From: DATFVJ01 sp963712955
Lineage (GTDB): Bacteria > Actinomycetota > Actinomycetes > Streptosporangiales > Streptosporangiaceae
Assembly: GCA_963712955.1 (NCBI GenBank)
Contig: CAVQKF010000011.1
Coordinates: forward strand, 519,529 to 583,528
DNA: 64,000 bases
Reading direction: 5' to 3'
Under the pieces are notes generated by a model, which saw only the letters and a program-made list of their open reading frames with translations, was not told where the DNA came from and did not search any database. How positions within the stretch are numbered: position 1 is the first letter of the stretch; every line of letters starts with the position of its first letter. A program made the position numbers and the translations under genes. Of this stretch, positions 1 through 8,794 are shown piece after piece.

Positions 1-1129
1 TGTAGTCGTGCAGCCACACGGTCGCGCGCGGTGCGGCCCGGCAGGCGATGTGCTGGGCGAAACGCGCGTTCACCGCGCGGTAGTGTGACCAGGCGGCCGG
101 ATCGAAGCGAAGGAGCTGGGGCTGGGACATCAGCACCGGCCACAGCGTTTCCTTGCAGGCCTGGTGGAAGTACCCGGTCCACTCGCCCGGGCTCAGCGGC
201 AGGAAGGACAGCGGCAGCCCGGTGTTGTGTTCGCCGAGGCAGGCGGCGGGCGCGTTCCGCCCGAGGACGGCGGCGGCAGCCCAGACGGCCTCCAGATTCC
301 CGTTGAATAAGCTGCACAGGGTGGGCAGGATCCCGTTGGGGCTGGACGGAGGCTGCCATCCGCCGGGAGTCCAGTTGACCGGCGGGCGGTGGTAGCCGAC
401 CACCAGCGGGTAGCCGCATTCCACCCAGCCCAGGTCCTGAAGGGCCGACAGGATGCCGGCTGCTCCCCGCTCGCCGGGCCGGTAAACGGTGTCGTCCGCA
501 GGTACGGCCTCCAGGAGACCGGGCTCGGCGTTGCCGACGATCACGCCATGCGCGCCCAGCTGGAACAGCGACAGGTCATTGAGGGAGTCGCCGGCGACCA
601 GGACCGAGGTCATCGGCCACTGTTGCTCTCGGGCCAGAGCCGCCAGCGCGCTGCCCTTGCACACCCCCGGCGGCAGCACATCGAAGTAGCGGTCCGCCGA
701 GTACAGCCACCTGCACCCCAGCGCCCGCACGGCGTCCGTAATCTCCCGCGTCAACTCCCTGGGGTGCAGGTAGAACGAGCAACGGCCGTCCTGCGCCACG
801 CCGTTCTGATAACTCAGCGCGGGGAAGCAGCGTAGCGCGGCACTCACCCGCTGCGCACCGGGCCAGCCGGCCCGCAGACGCGCCTGCAGGGCCTCGACCG
901 GGGTCAGGTCCACCCCGTCGATGACACTGGCCCCGACGTCAGCGATGATCCATCGCGGCCGAGGCAGCAGCGGGTCGCGCAGCGCCTCACGCACCGAGGG
1001 CAGCCCTCGGCCGGTCGCGAAGACCACCACCACCTCCGAGTGACGCGCCAGAGCGGCATGCAGCCGGTGCCGGCCGGCCACTTCGCCGCCCAGAAGTGTG
1101 CCATCCAGGTCCGCGACCAGGATCTTCAT
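1..1129 (-). CDS. HAD phosphatase fused to GT20 (trehalose-6-phosphate-synthase-like) glycosyltransferase, partial
   Basis: The gene reads from ATG at 1129 and runs off the window start (376 codons seen). Residues 1-12 (MKILVADLDGT) carry the HAD nucleophile motif with Asp7 and Asp9. A later GDSLND motif is typical of HAD-IIB sugar phosphatases such as TPP/SPP. From about residue 240 the sequence resembles the N-terminal half of GT20 synthases (OtsA/GgpS): a TLWP segment, a W-x2-Y-x2-VN-x-FA pattern and VWLHDY just before the window edge. The known order in most trehalose systems is synthase first; here the phosphatase is N-terminal. It probably makes and dephosphorylates a disaccharide or glycosyl-polyol phosphate. 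The acceptor cannot be told. It lies 29 bp after the PfkB kinase gene, likely the same operon. Confidence 0.8.
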   Translation of the reverse strand, partial: MKILVADLDGTLLGGEVAGRHRLHAALARHSEVVVVFATGRGLPSVREALRDPLLPRPRWIIADVGASVIDGVDLTPVEALQARLRAGWPGAQRVSAALRCFPALSYQNGVAQDGRCSFYLHPRELTREITDAVRALGCRWLYSADRYFDVLPPGVCKGSALAALAREQQWPMTSVLVAGDSLNDLSLFQLGAHGVIVGNAEPGLLEAVPADDTVYRPGERGAAGILSALQDLGWVECGYPLVVGYHRPPVNWTPGGWQPPSSPNGILPTLCSLFNGNLEAVWAAAAVLGRNAPAACLGEHNTGLPLSFLPLSPGEWTGYFHQACKETLWPVLMSQPQLLRFDPAAWSHYRAVNARFAQHIACRAAPRATVWLHDY

Positions 1130-1158
1130 GCCGTACCCCCTCCACGCCCGGCGGACGG

Positions 1159-2187
1159 TCAAGACCGAGGCACCCGGCCGAGCCAGTGCTGCAGCCCGGC
1201 CAGGTCGGGTGCGGCGCTCGAGCCGGGGCCGGTGACCGCCGCGGCGCCGCAGGCGACGCCGGCCGCGAGACAGTCGGGAAGCTGCCACCCTGCGAGGCGG
1301 GCGTGCACAAATCCAGCGTTGAAGCAGTCCCCGGCGCCGGTGGTATCCAGGACATCGACCGGTACGGCGGCGACATCGTACCGCTTCCCCTCCTGGACGG
1401 CGGCAGCTCCGGCGCCACCCCGTTTGACGACCACCGTGCCCACCAGGCCGGCCAGCACCTCCAGGGCGTCGCCGACCGTGCTGGTGCCGGTCAGCCTCAG
1501 CGCCTCGCCGGCATTGGGAGCGAACACGTCAACCTGTGCGAGGACCTCGCGCACCATGGGGGTGTCGAGGGTGCAGGGAACATCCTGGCAGTCCACGAAC
1601 ACCTCGGTGCCGAGCTGGCCGGCCCGCAGGGCAGCCTCCACCTCTGCACCACACCGAAGCTTAGGAAGCATCAGGATCCGGGGGCGATGTTCGTACAGCA
1701 GTACGGCCAGCGGCTGCACGCTCACCGGATCCTGATAGCTGACCATGGCCCGGTCACCGGGCGACGACAGCGCCACCGTGACGCTGCGCAGCTCAATGGG
1801 ATGATGGCGAAAGCCCGTCTCGTCGAGGCCCTCTTCGCGGGCGCGAGACAGGACCCGCTGACTGAACAGATCCGTCCCGAAGTCGGTGGCCCACACCACG
1901 TCGTGCCCCAGCCGGTGCATGGCCATCGCTAACGTAAAGGCCCCACCGGGCAGCAGATCGAAACCCCCGGCGAAGACCTCGGCACCGGGCCGGACGTGCC
2001 CGGACAGATCCTGGAAGACCAAATCGGCGAAATAGGCGCCAGCAACGAGCACTTCACGATCTTGTAACGCGCCATTCACGAGCGACGCGGGCGCCGAACG
2101 GTGGGATCGCGAATCCACAGGGCGCGGCGACTCCGGCTCCTGGCCGACCGGCTCCGCATCTTGCCCTTGACGGCTGCTCCACCCCAT
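1159..2187 (-). CDS. PfkB-family carbohydrate kinase
   Basis: This 342-residue ribokinase-like enzyme should phosphorylate a sugar or polyol with ATP. It has the N-terminal substrate lobe (EVLVAGAYFADLV, then LLPGGAF) and the C-terminal signature DTTGAGDCFNAGF, whose GAGD supplies the anion hole and catalytic Asp. I chose ATG at 2187 because GGAGGAG lies 7 bases upstream; the frame stays open further but without a better site. About 50 residues of low-complexity N-terminus precede the fold. It is the first gene of an apparent two-gene operon with the HAD-GT20 gene, so its product may feed that enzyme. The substrate is unknown. Confidence 0.85.
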   Translation of the reverse strand: MGWSSRQGQDAEPVGQEPESPRPVDSRSHRSAPASLVNGALQDREVLVAGAYFADLVFQDLSGHVRPGAEVFAGGFDLLPGGAFTLAMAMHRLGHDVVWATDFGTDLFSQRVLSRAREEGLDETGFRHHPIELRSVTVALSSPGDRAMVSYQDPVSVQPLAVLLYEHRPRILMLPKLRCGAEVEAALRAGQLGTEVFVDCQDVPCTLDTPMVREVLAQVDVFAPNAGEALRLTGTSTVGDALEVLAGLVGTVVVKRGGAGAAAVQEGKRYDVAAVPVDVLDTTGAGDCFNAGFVHARLAGWQLPDCLAAGVACGAAAVTGPGSSAAPDLAGLQHWLGRVPRS

Positions 2188-2630
2188 ATGCCTGCTCCTC
2201 CGGGTCGCCCCGTACCCGAGGCAGCCGATGCCATGAGGAGCAGGGTAAGACGGCGACCCGGGCGTCACCGTGGCGCGGCGGGTTAGTCCGGCACAATTCT
2301 CCACACTCGCACCATCGTGCTATTCACCTTCGCGGCCGGCGATCGCGGCGTCTCGTTCGGCGGCCGGCCAGACCGGTTCCTCCGCATCGAACGGTTACTT
2401 CAGGTACGTCATGCAGGCAGGTGGCACCCAGCTTGATTCGGAGGGGTCGCTGAATATCGGCCTGCATGGCTCGATCAGCCACTCCGTCAGCTGGAAGGCG
2501 CACAATTAGGAGACTATCAAGCAGCTAGCGTCGACCGAGCGTCGAGCACAGCGAGACTGGCAAGTCTCCTCTGGTTGACACCCCACGCTGGTTCCGCCGC
2601 TGGTGGCCCGGCACCTCCGCCGGGACCGCG

Positions 2631-2678
2631 CGGACGTGTCCGGAACGCGGGAAGCGGACGCGTCCGGAACGCAGGAAT
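2631..2678. repeat. 24-bp tandem repeat, two copies
   Basis: Copies at 2631-2654 and 2655-2678 share the core GTCCGGAACGC with three differences. The core GACGCGTC of copy two is itself palindromic. Function is unknown. Confidence 0.7.
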
Positions 2679-2768
2679 GGGCCTGGTGCCAGTAGCCCAC
2701 TGGCTCCAGGTGCTGCACCGACATGGTTTCGCCGAGACGGTGCGCCACACCATGACGCTGCCCCAGCT

Positions 2769-2817
2769 ATGGCCCATTGCTGGGGCTCTCTGGGCCCAGC
2801 GATGGCCCATTGCTGGG
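2769..2817. repeat. 16-bp direct repeat, two copies 33 bp apart
   Basis: ATGGCCCATTGCTGGG occurs identically at 2769-2784 and 2802-2817, separated by GCTCTCTGGGCCCAGCG. Spacing close to three helical turns would suit a binding-site pair, but no regulator is known. Confidence 0.7.
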
Positions 2818-3288
2818 TACGGCGCTGGTGATCGAAGGTCGAGGTACCTCTGGCTTCCTGACCGGTAGGGTGCCCCGGAATCTGGCACTGGCGCGTGATC
2901 CGGTGGGCGAGCGGGTGGCCGCCGCCAAAACGATTACGGAGCGTATTAACCCACAAGTTGATCTGTCATATTGTGACGTGTCTAACATCCGCCCGACGGC
3001 CGCGCATTCCCGCGGCGAAACCGCAGGTGGAAGGCGTAATTTGGACTAACTATTATGATTTGTATGATTGAGGTCATAGCGTTCATTTGCCGATTTCGGG
3101 TACACGCGGTCCGAATCTCGGGCATCGTTGGACCTTCAAGCACCCAGCGTGCGCGATGGTCGTCCAACCGGCCCGTCGCCCTGACCCGCGCCACGTCCGC
3201 ACGCCACTGCTTTAGCCCCGATTCGCTGGTGGCGAGCACGTGACCACGGGTGGAAGCGGCACACTGCGTGCCCGACCGAAGGTTCATT

Positions 3289-3831
3289 TTGGCCCCCGCA
3301 AGGAACCCCAACGGCAAGTTCTCATCACTCACTCGCGCGATAGCAGGGTCAACGATCGCCGTGGCCGCCATCGCCTCAGGCGCAGCAGCCGGTCTGACCA
3401 GCGCTACGACGCAGGCCACCGCGGCCCCTGCGCATACGATCAGCGCCGGGCCAAGCCCGCGAGGCACCCTCGTCCTTGACGCATTCACCAAGCCGCTCAC
3501 GGCTGATGCGCCCGCGGCAAGTCAGATCAACCGGGCCCCCCGTCAGATCGCCAGGTCGATGCTCCACTCCTACGGCTGGACATCCCGGCAGTTCACGTAC
3601 CTGAACTCGCTGTGGAGCAGGGAGAGCGGCTGGAACCCCCGCGCAGAGAATCCGTTCTCTGGCGCGTACGGGATCCCGCAGGCTGACCCCGGCAGCAAGA
3701 TGGCAAGCGCAGGTCCCAACTGGCGGACGAACGCCAGGACCCAGATCCGCTGGGGCCTCAGGTACATCAAGCGGGTCTACGGCTCGCCGCGCCACGCGTG
3801 GATCCACGAGACCGCAAGCGGCTGGTACTAA
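3289..3831 (+). CDS. Secreted lytic-transglycosylase-like (SLT/lysozyme-fold) protein
   Basis: About 180 residues. The N-terminus has a basic start, a hydrophobic stretch (AIAGSTIAVAAIASGAAAG) and Ala-rich cleavage region, so it is probably exported. The C-terminal 90 residues contain SRESGWNPRAENPFSGAYGI, matching the catalytic Glu loop and following GAYGI-P segment of small actinobacterial SLT-domain wall hydrolases. The expected action is cleavage of peptidoglycan glycan strands outside the membrane. I prefer TTG at 3289, which has GAAGG six bases upstream; a GTG at 3250 is in frame but has no clear binding site. No operon partner is visible. Confidence 0.75.
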   Translation: MAPARNPNGKFSSLTRAIAGSTIAVAAIASGAAAGLTSATTQATAAPAHTISAGPSPRGTLVLDAFTKPLTADAPAASQINRAPRQIARSMLHSYGWTSRQFTYLNSLWSRESGWNPRAENPFSGAYGIPQADPGSKMASAGPNWRTNARTQIRWGLRYIKRVYGSPRHAWIHETASGWY

Positions 3832-3946
3832 GCGGTAGCAATACGAACCCGGCGGTGGCCGGCGCCGCAAGCTGGGCAAGGCCACCGCCAGCTTTCCCTG
3901 GGCCGCGAAGGCCGAAGCACTTCGCGGCAAATGTCACACTCCGAGT

Positions 3947-4753
3947 GTGAGTATCCTCCGATATGTTCCCCTTGGTGCGCGAGGCGGACAGCCCGATCTC
4001 CGGCCCGCTCGACCTCGGGCCACTCGCCTGATAAGCGCGGTTGCCCGTGCCCTTGCCGGGGTGCTGGTCGTCGGCCTGGCTGTGAGCGGGTGCTGGTCGG
4101 GAGGCCCGGCCACGCCGCGGCACGCGGCATCCGCACGGCAGCCCGCGACGCCGGCCTCGCCGTCGGCAGCGCCCGATACTCTCGGGAATCAGTTGCTCCG
4201 TCTGGGCGACCTGCCGACCGGTTTCATCGTCCGGCCGCTTGATCGCCGCAACCTCCCTTCGAACCTGACCGGATGCCAGCGCCTGGAGAAGCTGTTGGGC
4301 AGCGGCACCGTGGTACACGAGCAGGTGGAGTTCTTCAGGTTTCCGATAGGGCCGTGGCTCGACGAGGCGGTCATGATGCCAGTCGGGCGGACAGCCGGTG
4401 AGCTGACAGGCGAGCTCGCTAAGGCCCTTGCGGGATGTGACTCAGTCACCGTGACCGAGCAGGGATATCGCGTTCGCCTGGCGCTGGCCCCGGCGGCGGC
4501 CTCGCGCTCAGGCGGACAGACCCACGCCTACAGCGCCGTCGGCACGCTGCGCGGGATCCAGCTCAGCATAGACATCGTGCTTGCCCAAGCCGGAGCGGTG
4601 ATACTTCTTGTCACCAACACCTCCCTCGCCGTGCCGGTCGATGCTGCCCTGACCGCGAAGGTGGTCAGTGCCGCAGTGCGAAGAGCCGCCAGTGGAGACT
4701 ATCCAGGGGTGTCGCAGCAGAACGCACGCCCGAAGATCAGCGCACGACCTTGA
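3947..4753 (+). CDS. Predicted lipoprotein, unknown function
   Basis: This 268-residue protein has a basic N-terminal region, a hydrophobic segment (ALAGVLVVGLAVSG) and a lipobox LAVSGC, so it is likely lipid-anchored on the outer membrane face. The mature part has a Ser/Ala/Pro-rich linker followed by a globular domain of about 190 residues with several conserved-looking Cys positions (TGCQRLEKLL, AGCDSVTV). It resembles in plan the sensor-like lipoproteins of actinobacteria, but I do not recognise the family firmly. The start is GTG at 3947; a shorter N-terminus is possible. Confidence 0.65.
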   Translation: MSILRYVPLGARGGQPDLRPARPRATRLISAVARALAGVLVVGLAVSGCWSGGPATPRHAASARQPATPASPSAAPDTLGNQLLRLGDLPTGFIVRPLDRRNLPSNLTGCQRLEKLLGSGTVVHEQVEFFRFPIGPWLDEAVMMPVGRTAGELTGELAKALAGCDSVTVTEQGYRVRLALAPAAASRSGGQTHAYSAVGTLRGIQLSIDIVLAQAGAVILLVTNTSLAVPVDAALTAKVVSAAVRRAASGDYPGVSQQNARPKISARP

Positions 4754-4782
4754 CGTTGTCCTGGACGCGGACCCAGCCTCAG

Positions 4783-4821
4783 CCGAGGCCGCCGAGGCCG
4801 CCGAGGCCGCCGAGGCCGCCG
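4783..4821. repeat. 9-bp tandem repeat GAGGCCGCC, four copies
   Basis: Four consecutive GAGGCCGCC units lie just after the lipoprotein gene. The number of units probably varies by slippage. No gene is supported across it. Confidence 0.85.
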
Positions 4822-4972
4822 CACGGATTCTGGTGAGCGCCGCCTGCCGCCGCGTGTGACCTCACCCAGGCCCGAGCCACGCATCCCAGGGCACAGGTCC
4901 GACACGGGCCGCCTGGATCGTTGGAAAATCTGAGCAGCCCACCGGCCCGGCGCCTGCAGGCCAGCAACATAA

Positions 4973-5040
4973 CTTCCCCCCCGAAAACGTCACGGAAAAC
5001 GGACATTTCGCCCGCTGGAACGACGTTTTCGGGGGGGAAG
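4973..5040. repeat. Perfect 19-bp inverted repeat around a 30-bp spacer
   Basis: Arm 4973-4991 (CTTCCCCCCCGAAAACGTC) is the exact reverse complement of 5022-5040. The spacer contains another GAAAACG. It lies in the 494-bp gap between the lipoprotein and yciI-like genes. It could be a transcription terminator, the remains of a miniature transposable element or a protein-binding site. No target duplication was evident. Confidence 0.8.
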
Positions 5041-5247
5041 ACGCAGGAACCCTGCCCGCACGCCACCAGTTCACGGTCAGCGCCAAGCACACCCGGATCA
5101 CGGGCCGCGTTCCGGTCAACGATCTAGCTGGTTGTCGATTTCCTGTTGTGCCGTTCGTCGTCGGGGTAGGCGCGCGCGGTGCGCGCCCTCCGGGGAGACA
5201 TCGTCGGCTCGGGGGCCGATCTCTCCTCGTCACGAGAGGAGTCGCAC

Positions 5248-5577
5248 ATGAGCAAGTTCCTGTACCTGTACCGTGGCCCGGCGACGCCGATGGAGGACTT
5301 CACGGCCGAGCAGTCTGCCGAGCAGACGCGGGCGTGGGGTGAATGGATGGGCCGCGCCGGGTCGGCGCTGGTTGACGCTGGCGCACCATTTGGCGCGCGC
5401 TCGGCCGTCCGTGACGACGGATCGGACACGGCACCGACTGACCAGAACGGCTACACGATCATCGAGGCTGAGGGCCTCGACGCCGCGCGTGCGCTGGCCG
5501 ACGGCCACCCCTTCCTGTCCGAGGGCAAGGGGCGCTTCAGCATCGAGATCTTCGAACTCGCGCCGATGCCCATGTAG
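5248..5577 (+). CDS. YciI-family (YCII-related) protein
   Basis: A 109-residue protein of the YCII/DGPF type: a short ferredoxin-like alpha/beta fold with an N-terminal LYLYRGP strand and a C-terminal stretch LADGHPFLSEGKGRFSIEIF. Many members accompany ECF sigma factors, but none is next to it here. ATG at 5248 is preceded by GAGAGGAG at the right distance, which fixes the start. The biochemical role is not known. Confidence 0.85.
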   Translation: MSKFLYLYRGPATPMEDFTAEQSAEQTRAWGEWMGRAGSALVDAGAPFGARSAVRDDGSDTAPTDQNGYTIIEAEGLDAARALADGHPFLSEGKGRFSIEIFELAPMPM

Positions 5578-5695
5578 ATGCCCGTGCAGCGGACACGGCC
5601 CTACGGCGGCCCGGACGGCTGAGCCACCCGGGCCGCCGTCCGGTGGGCAGGTGGGCAGGAAACCGCACCGGCCCGGGCGCGGGCCCCTGCGAAGC

Positions 5696-5848
5696 GTTAT
5701 GGCCGCCGCCCCGGGGGGCGACCCCCCGGGATCCCCCTGCACCAGCGGTCGCCACATTCCGCGGCAGCCGTTATGGCCGCCCCCCGGGGGGCGACCCCCC
5801 GGGATCCCCCCGCACCAGCGGTCGCCGCACCCGCGGCAGCCGTTATGC
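5696..5848. repeat. 72-74-bp direct repeat carrying perfect G/C hairpins
   Basis: Copies at 5696-5769 and 5770-5841 are nearly identical and a third begins at 5842 (GTTATG). Each contains a perfect 9-bp stem CCCGGGGGG with a CGA loop (5710-5730 and 5783-5803), and ends with GCGGCAGCCGTTATG. The same terminal motif, GCGGCAGCCGTTATGGC, reappears at 40166-40182. This looks like an intergenic repeat family of the host, between yciI-like and helicase genes. Confidence 0.85.
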
Positions 5849-5921
5849 ATTATTCTTCTGCCGCACCATCGCTGGTGTGCCGCGCGGGGCCGCCACGAGA
5901 AAAGCCGCTATATTCGTCCGC

Positions 5922-7946
5922 ATGTTCGACATGTCGATGTTGCTCTCCCAGCTCAACGGCGAGCAACGCCGGGCCGCAACGCATGGGCCCGAGCCGCTGC
6001 TCGTGCTCGCCGGCGCAGGCACGGGAAAGACCTCCACGCTCGTCGCCCGGGTGGGCTGGCTGCAGGCCGGGGGTGTGGCGGCCGACCGGATCCTGCTGCT
6101 GACATTCACCCGCCGCGCCGCCGACGACATGGTCGGGCGCGTGGAGGGGGGTGTCGCAGCGGGCATGGGTGAGGCGGGCGGGCAGGTCTGGGGCGGCACG
6201 TTCCACGCCATCGCGCACCGGATCATCCGGGCGCACGCGGAGGCGTTCTCGCTGCCGCCCGCGTTCAGCCTCATCGACCCCGCAGACACCGCGGACCTGC
6301 TCGACGCGCTGCGGGCCGAGGCCGGCCTGGCAGGCACACAGCGGCGCGCTCCGCGCGGGGTTGTCTGCGCCGACATCTATACGCGCTGCGTCAACACCCA
6401 GCGGCCGGTGAAAGAGGTGGTCCTTGCCGGCTTTCCGTGGTGTGCCGACTTCACCGGCCAGCTTGGCGCGTTGTTCCGCTCCTTCGTGGCGCACAAGCGC
6501 GGTCACGGGCTCGTCGACTTCGACGACCTGCTGCTGCTCTGGCGGGCGGCGCTCACCGACCCGGCGGCCGGACCTGCCCTTCGCGGCCTTTTCGACGCGG
6601 TGCTCGTGGACGAGTACCAGGACGTGAACACCGTGCAAGCCGACATCGTCCGGCTGCTCAAGCCCGACGGGCGCGGCCTGACCTGCGTCGGTGACGACGC
6701 GCAGGCGGTCTACGGTTTCCGCGGCGCCGACCCCGCGCACCTGCGAGCGCTCCGCGAGACCTTTCCGGACCTCGCGGTCCTCCGGCTGGCATGCAACTAT
6801 CGCTCGCGTGACTGCATCCTCGCGCTCGCCAACGCGATCCGGCCGCAGGCGGGCGGGCTCGAGCTCACGCTGACCGGTGATCGCGGCAGCGGACCAGCGC
6901 CACTGCTCGTGCGCTGCCACGACGAGGCCACCCAGGCGCGGGAAATCCGTGCCCGTGTCCTCGAGGCCCACGAGTCCGGGCTGGACCTGCGTGACCAGGC
7001 CGTGCTTGTTCGTTCGGCCCACCACACCGACGTGCTCGAGATCGAGCTCGCTGCCGCCCGCATTCCCTTCGTCAAGTACGGTGGCCTGCGCTTCACCGAG
7101 GCCGCTCACGTCAAGGACTTCCTCGCGGCCGCCCGGCTTGTCGCCAACCCGTCCGACGACCTCGCCTGGTTCCGGCTGCTCAGGCTGCACGATGGCATCG
7201 GCCCCGTGCACGCGCGCCGCATCATCGCCGAGCTCCGGCCGGGCGAGGCGGCGCCCGCGCACCGCTGGCCCGCCGCGCTTGCGACCGCGCCGAGCCGGTC
7301 CAGGCACGCCCTGGCCTCGACAGTCGGTGGCCTGCTTGAAGCCGCTGCGCTGCCGCGCACGGCCGAACGTGCCGCCGCCATCCTGGCCGCGCTTAACGCG
7401 CCGCTGCGGGCCCGCTATCCAGACGCCCCTGTGCGCATCGCCGATCTTCAGCGGCTGGCCGACGCGGCGGCGAGCAGGCCGTCACTTGAGGAGGCGCTCG
7501 TCGAGCTTGCACTCGACCCGCCCGCCGCCACCTCCGGCCTCGCCGGGCCGCCGCGGCTCGACGACGATTTCCTCGTCATCTCAACTGTCCACTCGGCCAA
7601 GGGCCTCGAATGGCCCGTCGTGCACCTGCCGCACCTGGTGGACGGCGCGGTCCCCTCCGACATGGCCCTTTCCACACCCGCCGGGCTCGCAGAAGAACAG
7701 CGCCTGTTCTATGTGGCCGTCACCCGCGCGCGCGACCAGCTTTTTCTTTACGCGCCGCTGCGGATGCACCATTACAGGACGGCGCGCAGCGACAGGCACA
7801 GCTACGCACCGCTCAGCCGCTTCCTGCACGCGGCCGCCCTGGGGGTGTGCGACAGCGTGGACGCAGGCGCGGCGCGGCCGGTGATCCCCCGCACCAGCGC
7901 GCTCGCCGCGACCGTCGACGCCGCCCTCGACGCCCTGTGGACGTGA
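5922..7946 (+). CDS. UvrD/Rep-type superfamily 1 DNA helicase
   Basis: This 674-residue protein has the SF1A motifs in order: Q-motif LNGEQRRAA, Walker A GAGTGKT, motif Ia LLLTFTRRAA, Walker B VLVDEYQDVN, motif III VGDDAQAVYGFRGA, motif IV NYRS, motif V STVHSAKGLEW and motif VI LFYVAVTRARDQL. It is an ATP-driven 3'-5' translocase, probably in DNA repair or recombination. The length is that of compact actinobacterial UvrD-like helicases rather than full UvrD1/PcrA. Start candidates are ATG 5922 and ATG 5931; neither has a strong binding site. The repeat block 5696-5848 lies just upstream. Confidence 0.9.
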   Translation: MFDMSMLLSQLNGEQRRAATHGPEPLLVLAGAGTGKTSTLVARVGWLQAGGVAADRILLLTFTRRAADDMVGRVEGGVAAGMGEAGGQVWGGTFHAIAHRIIRAHAEAFSLPPAFSLIDPADTADLLDALRAEAGLAGTQRRAPRGVVCADIYTRCVNTQRPVKEVVLAGFPWCADFTGQLGALFRSFVAHKRGHGLVDFDDLLLLWRAALTDPAAGPALRGLFDAVLVDEYQDVNTVQADIVRLLKPDGRGLTCVGDDAQAVYGFRGADPAHLRALRETFPDLAVLRLACNYRSRDCILALANAIRPQAGGLELTLTGDRGSGPAPLLVRCHDEATQAREIRARVLEAHESGLDLRDQAVLVRSAHHTDVLEIELAAARIPFVKYGGLRFTEAAHVKDFLAAARLVANPSDDLAWFRLLRLHDGIGPVHARRIIAELRPGEAAPAHRWPAALATAPSRSRHALASTVGGLLEAAALPRTAERAAAILAALNAPLRARYPDAPVRIADLQRLADAAASRPSLEEALVELALDPPAATSGLAGPPRLDDDFLVISTVHSAKGLEWPVVHLPHLVDGAVPSDMALSTPAGLAEEQRLFYVAVTRARDQLFLYAPLRMHHYRTARSDRHSYAPLSRFLHAAALGVCDSVDAGAARPVIPRTSALAATVDAALDALWT

Positions 7947-8052
7947 GCTGCCCGGGCAACGGCGCCCGAGCACGGCCCGAGTCCAGCCATGCCACGCTGT
8001 GTCTAACCAGGTAGTGGTCCAGGTCCTGAGGGACGGCTGGAAGGGGAGCGGC

Positions 8053-8516
8053 ATGAGCGGCAGGACACTTCGGGGAGCGGTGCTCATCACCGGCTGCTCG
8101 TCAGGGATCGGCCGGGCAGCCGCGATCAGCCTGCGCGAGGCCGGGCTGCCCGTTTACGCCACGGCCAGGAGGGTCGAGACGCTCGAGGACCTCGCCGGCC
8201 GCGGCATCCATACCCTGCCACTCGACGTGACGACGAGACGTCCATGACGAAGGCGGTCGCCGCGGTCGAAGCCGACGCGGGCGCGATCCGCGTACTTATC
8301 AACAACGCCGGATACGGGCTGTATGGACCCGTGGAGCAGCAACCGATGGCCGAGATACGCCGGCAGTTCGAGACGAACTTCTTCGGCCTGGTCCTGCTCA
8401 CCGACGCAGTCTTCAACTACCCGACCCTCGCCGAGTCGTACAAGGTCGCCGCCCTCGACGCGACCAACAAGATGCGCCAGATCGCGCGTCTGTCGGACTC
8501 AGCGCTAGGTGGGTGA
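8053..8516 (+). pseudogene. Chimeric pseudogene: SDR N-terminus joined to a transhydrogenase (SthA-like) C-terminus
   Basis: From ATG 8053 (AAGGGGAG upstream) the frame encodes an SDR start with TGCSSGIGRAA cofactor loop and LDVT. Near 8230 a base is missing (GTGACGACGAG where GTGACGGACGAG fits), and the SDR continues in another frame with INNAGYG and NFFGLVLLTDAVF. It then runs directly into YPTLAESYKVAALDATNKM, which resembles the conserved C-terminus of soluble pyridine nucleotide transhydrogenase, not an SDR. The catalytic YxxxK half of the SDR and nearly all of SthA are absent. A deletion probably fused two genes; VFN is compatible with both, so the join lies there. Confidence 0.75.
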
Positions 8517-8705
8517 CACCGGTGCGACGTCCAGTGTCACCACACGCAGCCGTTCGGGATAAATGATCCTTAACGGCTCACGCGGCGTGACACGCCATCC
8601 CGAGGTGAGCCCGTAGCCGCCAAGGTCACTGGTCCGCTGCACGGAGGCGGTCACGGCCCGCAACTTTGGCTCGTTGCTGTCCGTCCCCGCCATGGCGCAG
8701 TGCAC
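8505..8705 (-). CDS. Small unrecognised ORF, possibly a gene remnant
   Basis: A 66-codon frame converging on the chimeric pseudogene with a 12-bp overlap. The last 35 codons (LGGYGLTSGWRV to VVTLDVAP) look like ordinary coding sequence, while the first 20 do not and there is no good ribosome site. It may be the surviving end of a longer gene. I do not recognise the family. Confidence 0.2.
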   Translation of the reverse strand: MHCAMAGTDSNEPKLRAVTASVQRTSDLGGYGLTSGWRVTPREPLRIIYPERLRVVTLDVAPVSPT

Positions 8706-8794
8706 CCTTGGCGCAGTGCCCGTGGCGGCCTAGCTTCTGCCGGCGTGCCGCTGCGTGCCTACAGCCCGCAGCTCAGGCAAAATAGGCCAAAGAC

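Larger units (their letters stand above)
2305..3248. other. Gene-free stretch with short direct repeats
   Basis: I see no recognisable protein or RNA gene here; open frames on both strands lack family signatures and conflict with one another. The stretch holds two short direct repeats (2631-2678 and 2769-2817, listed separately). An AT-richer patch near 2930-3070 could contain the promoter for the downstream secreted protein. I looked for a ydaO-type riboswitch, common before actinobacterial wall hydrolases, and did not see its conserved boxes. Confidence 0.5.

Noticed and set aside
2288..3248. Several 80-140 codon frames on both strands
   Set aside because: They overlap each other, lack ribosome sites and family signatures, and follow GC-rich frame openness only.
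3000..3290. ydaO (c-di-AMP) riboswitch before the wall hydrolase
   Set aside because: The conserved sequence boxes expected in this riboswitch were not found by eye.
2982..3500. Leftward 172-residue frame with a hydrophobic segment
   Set aside because: It is the complement of the secreted SLT-like gene and the upstream region; the rightward frame has the recognisable domain.
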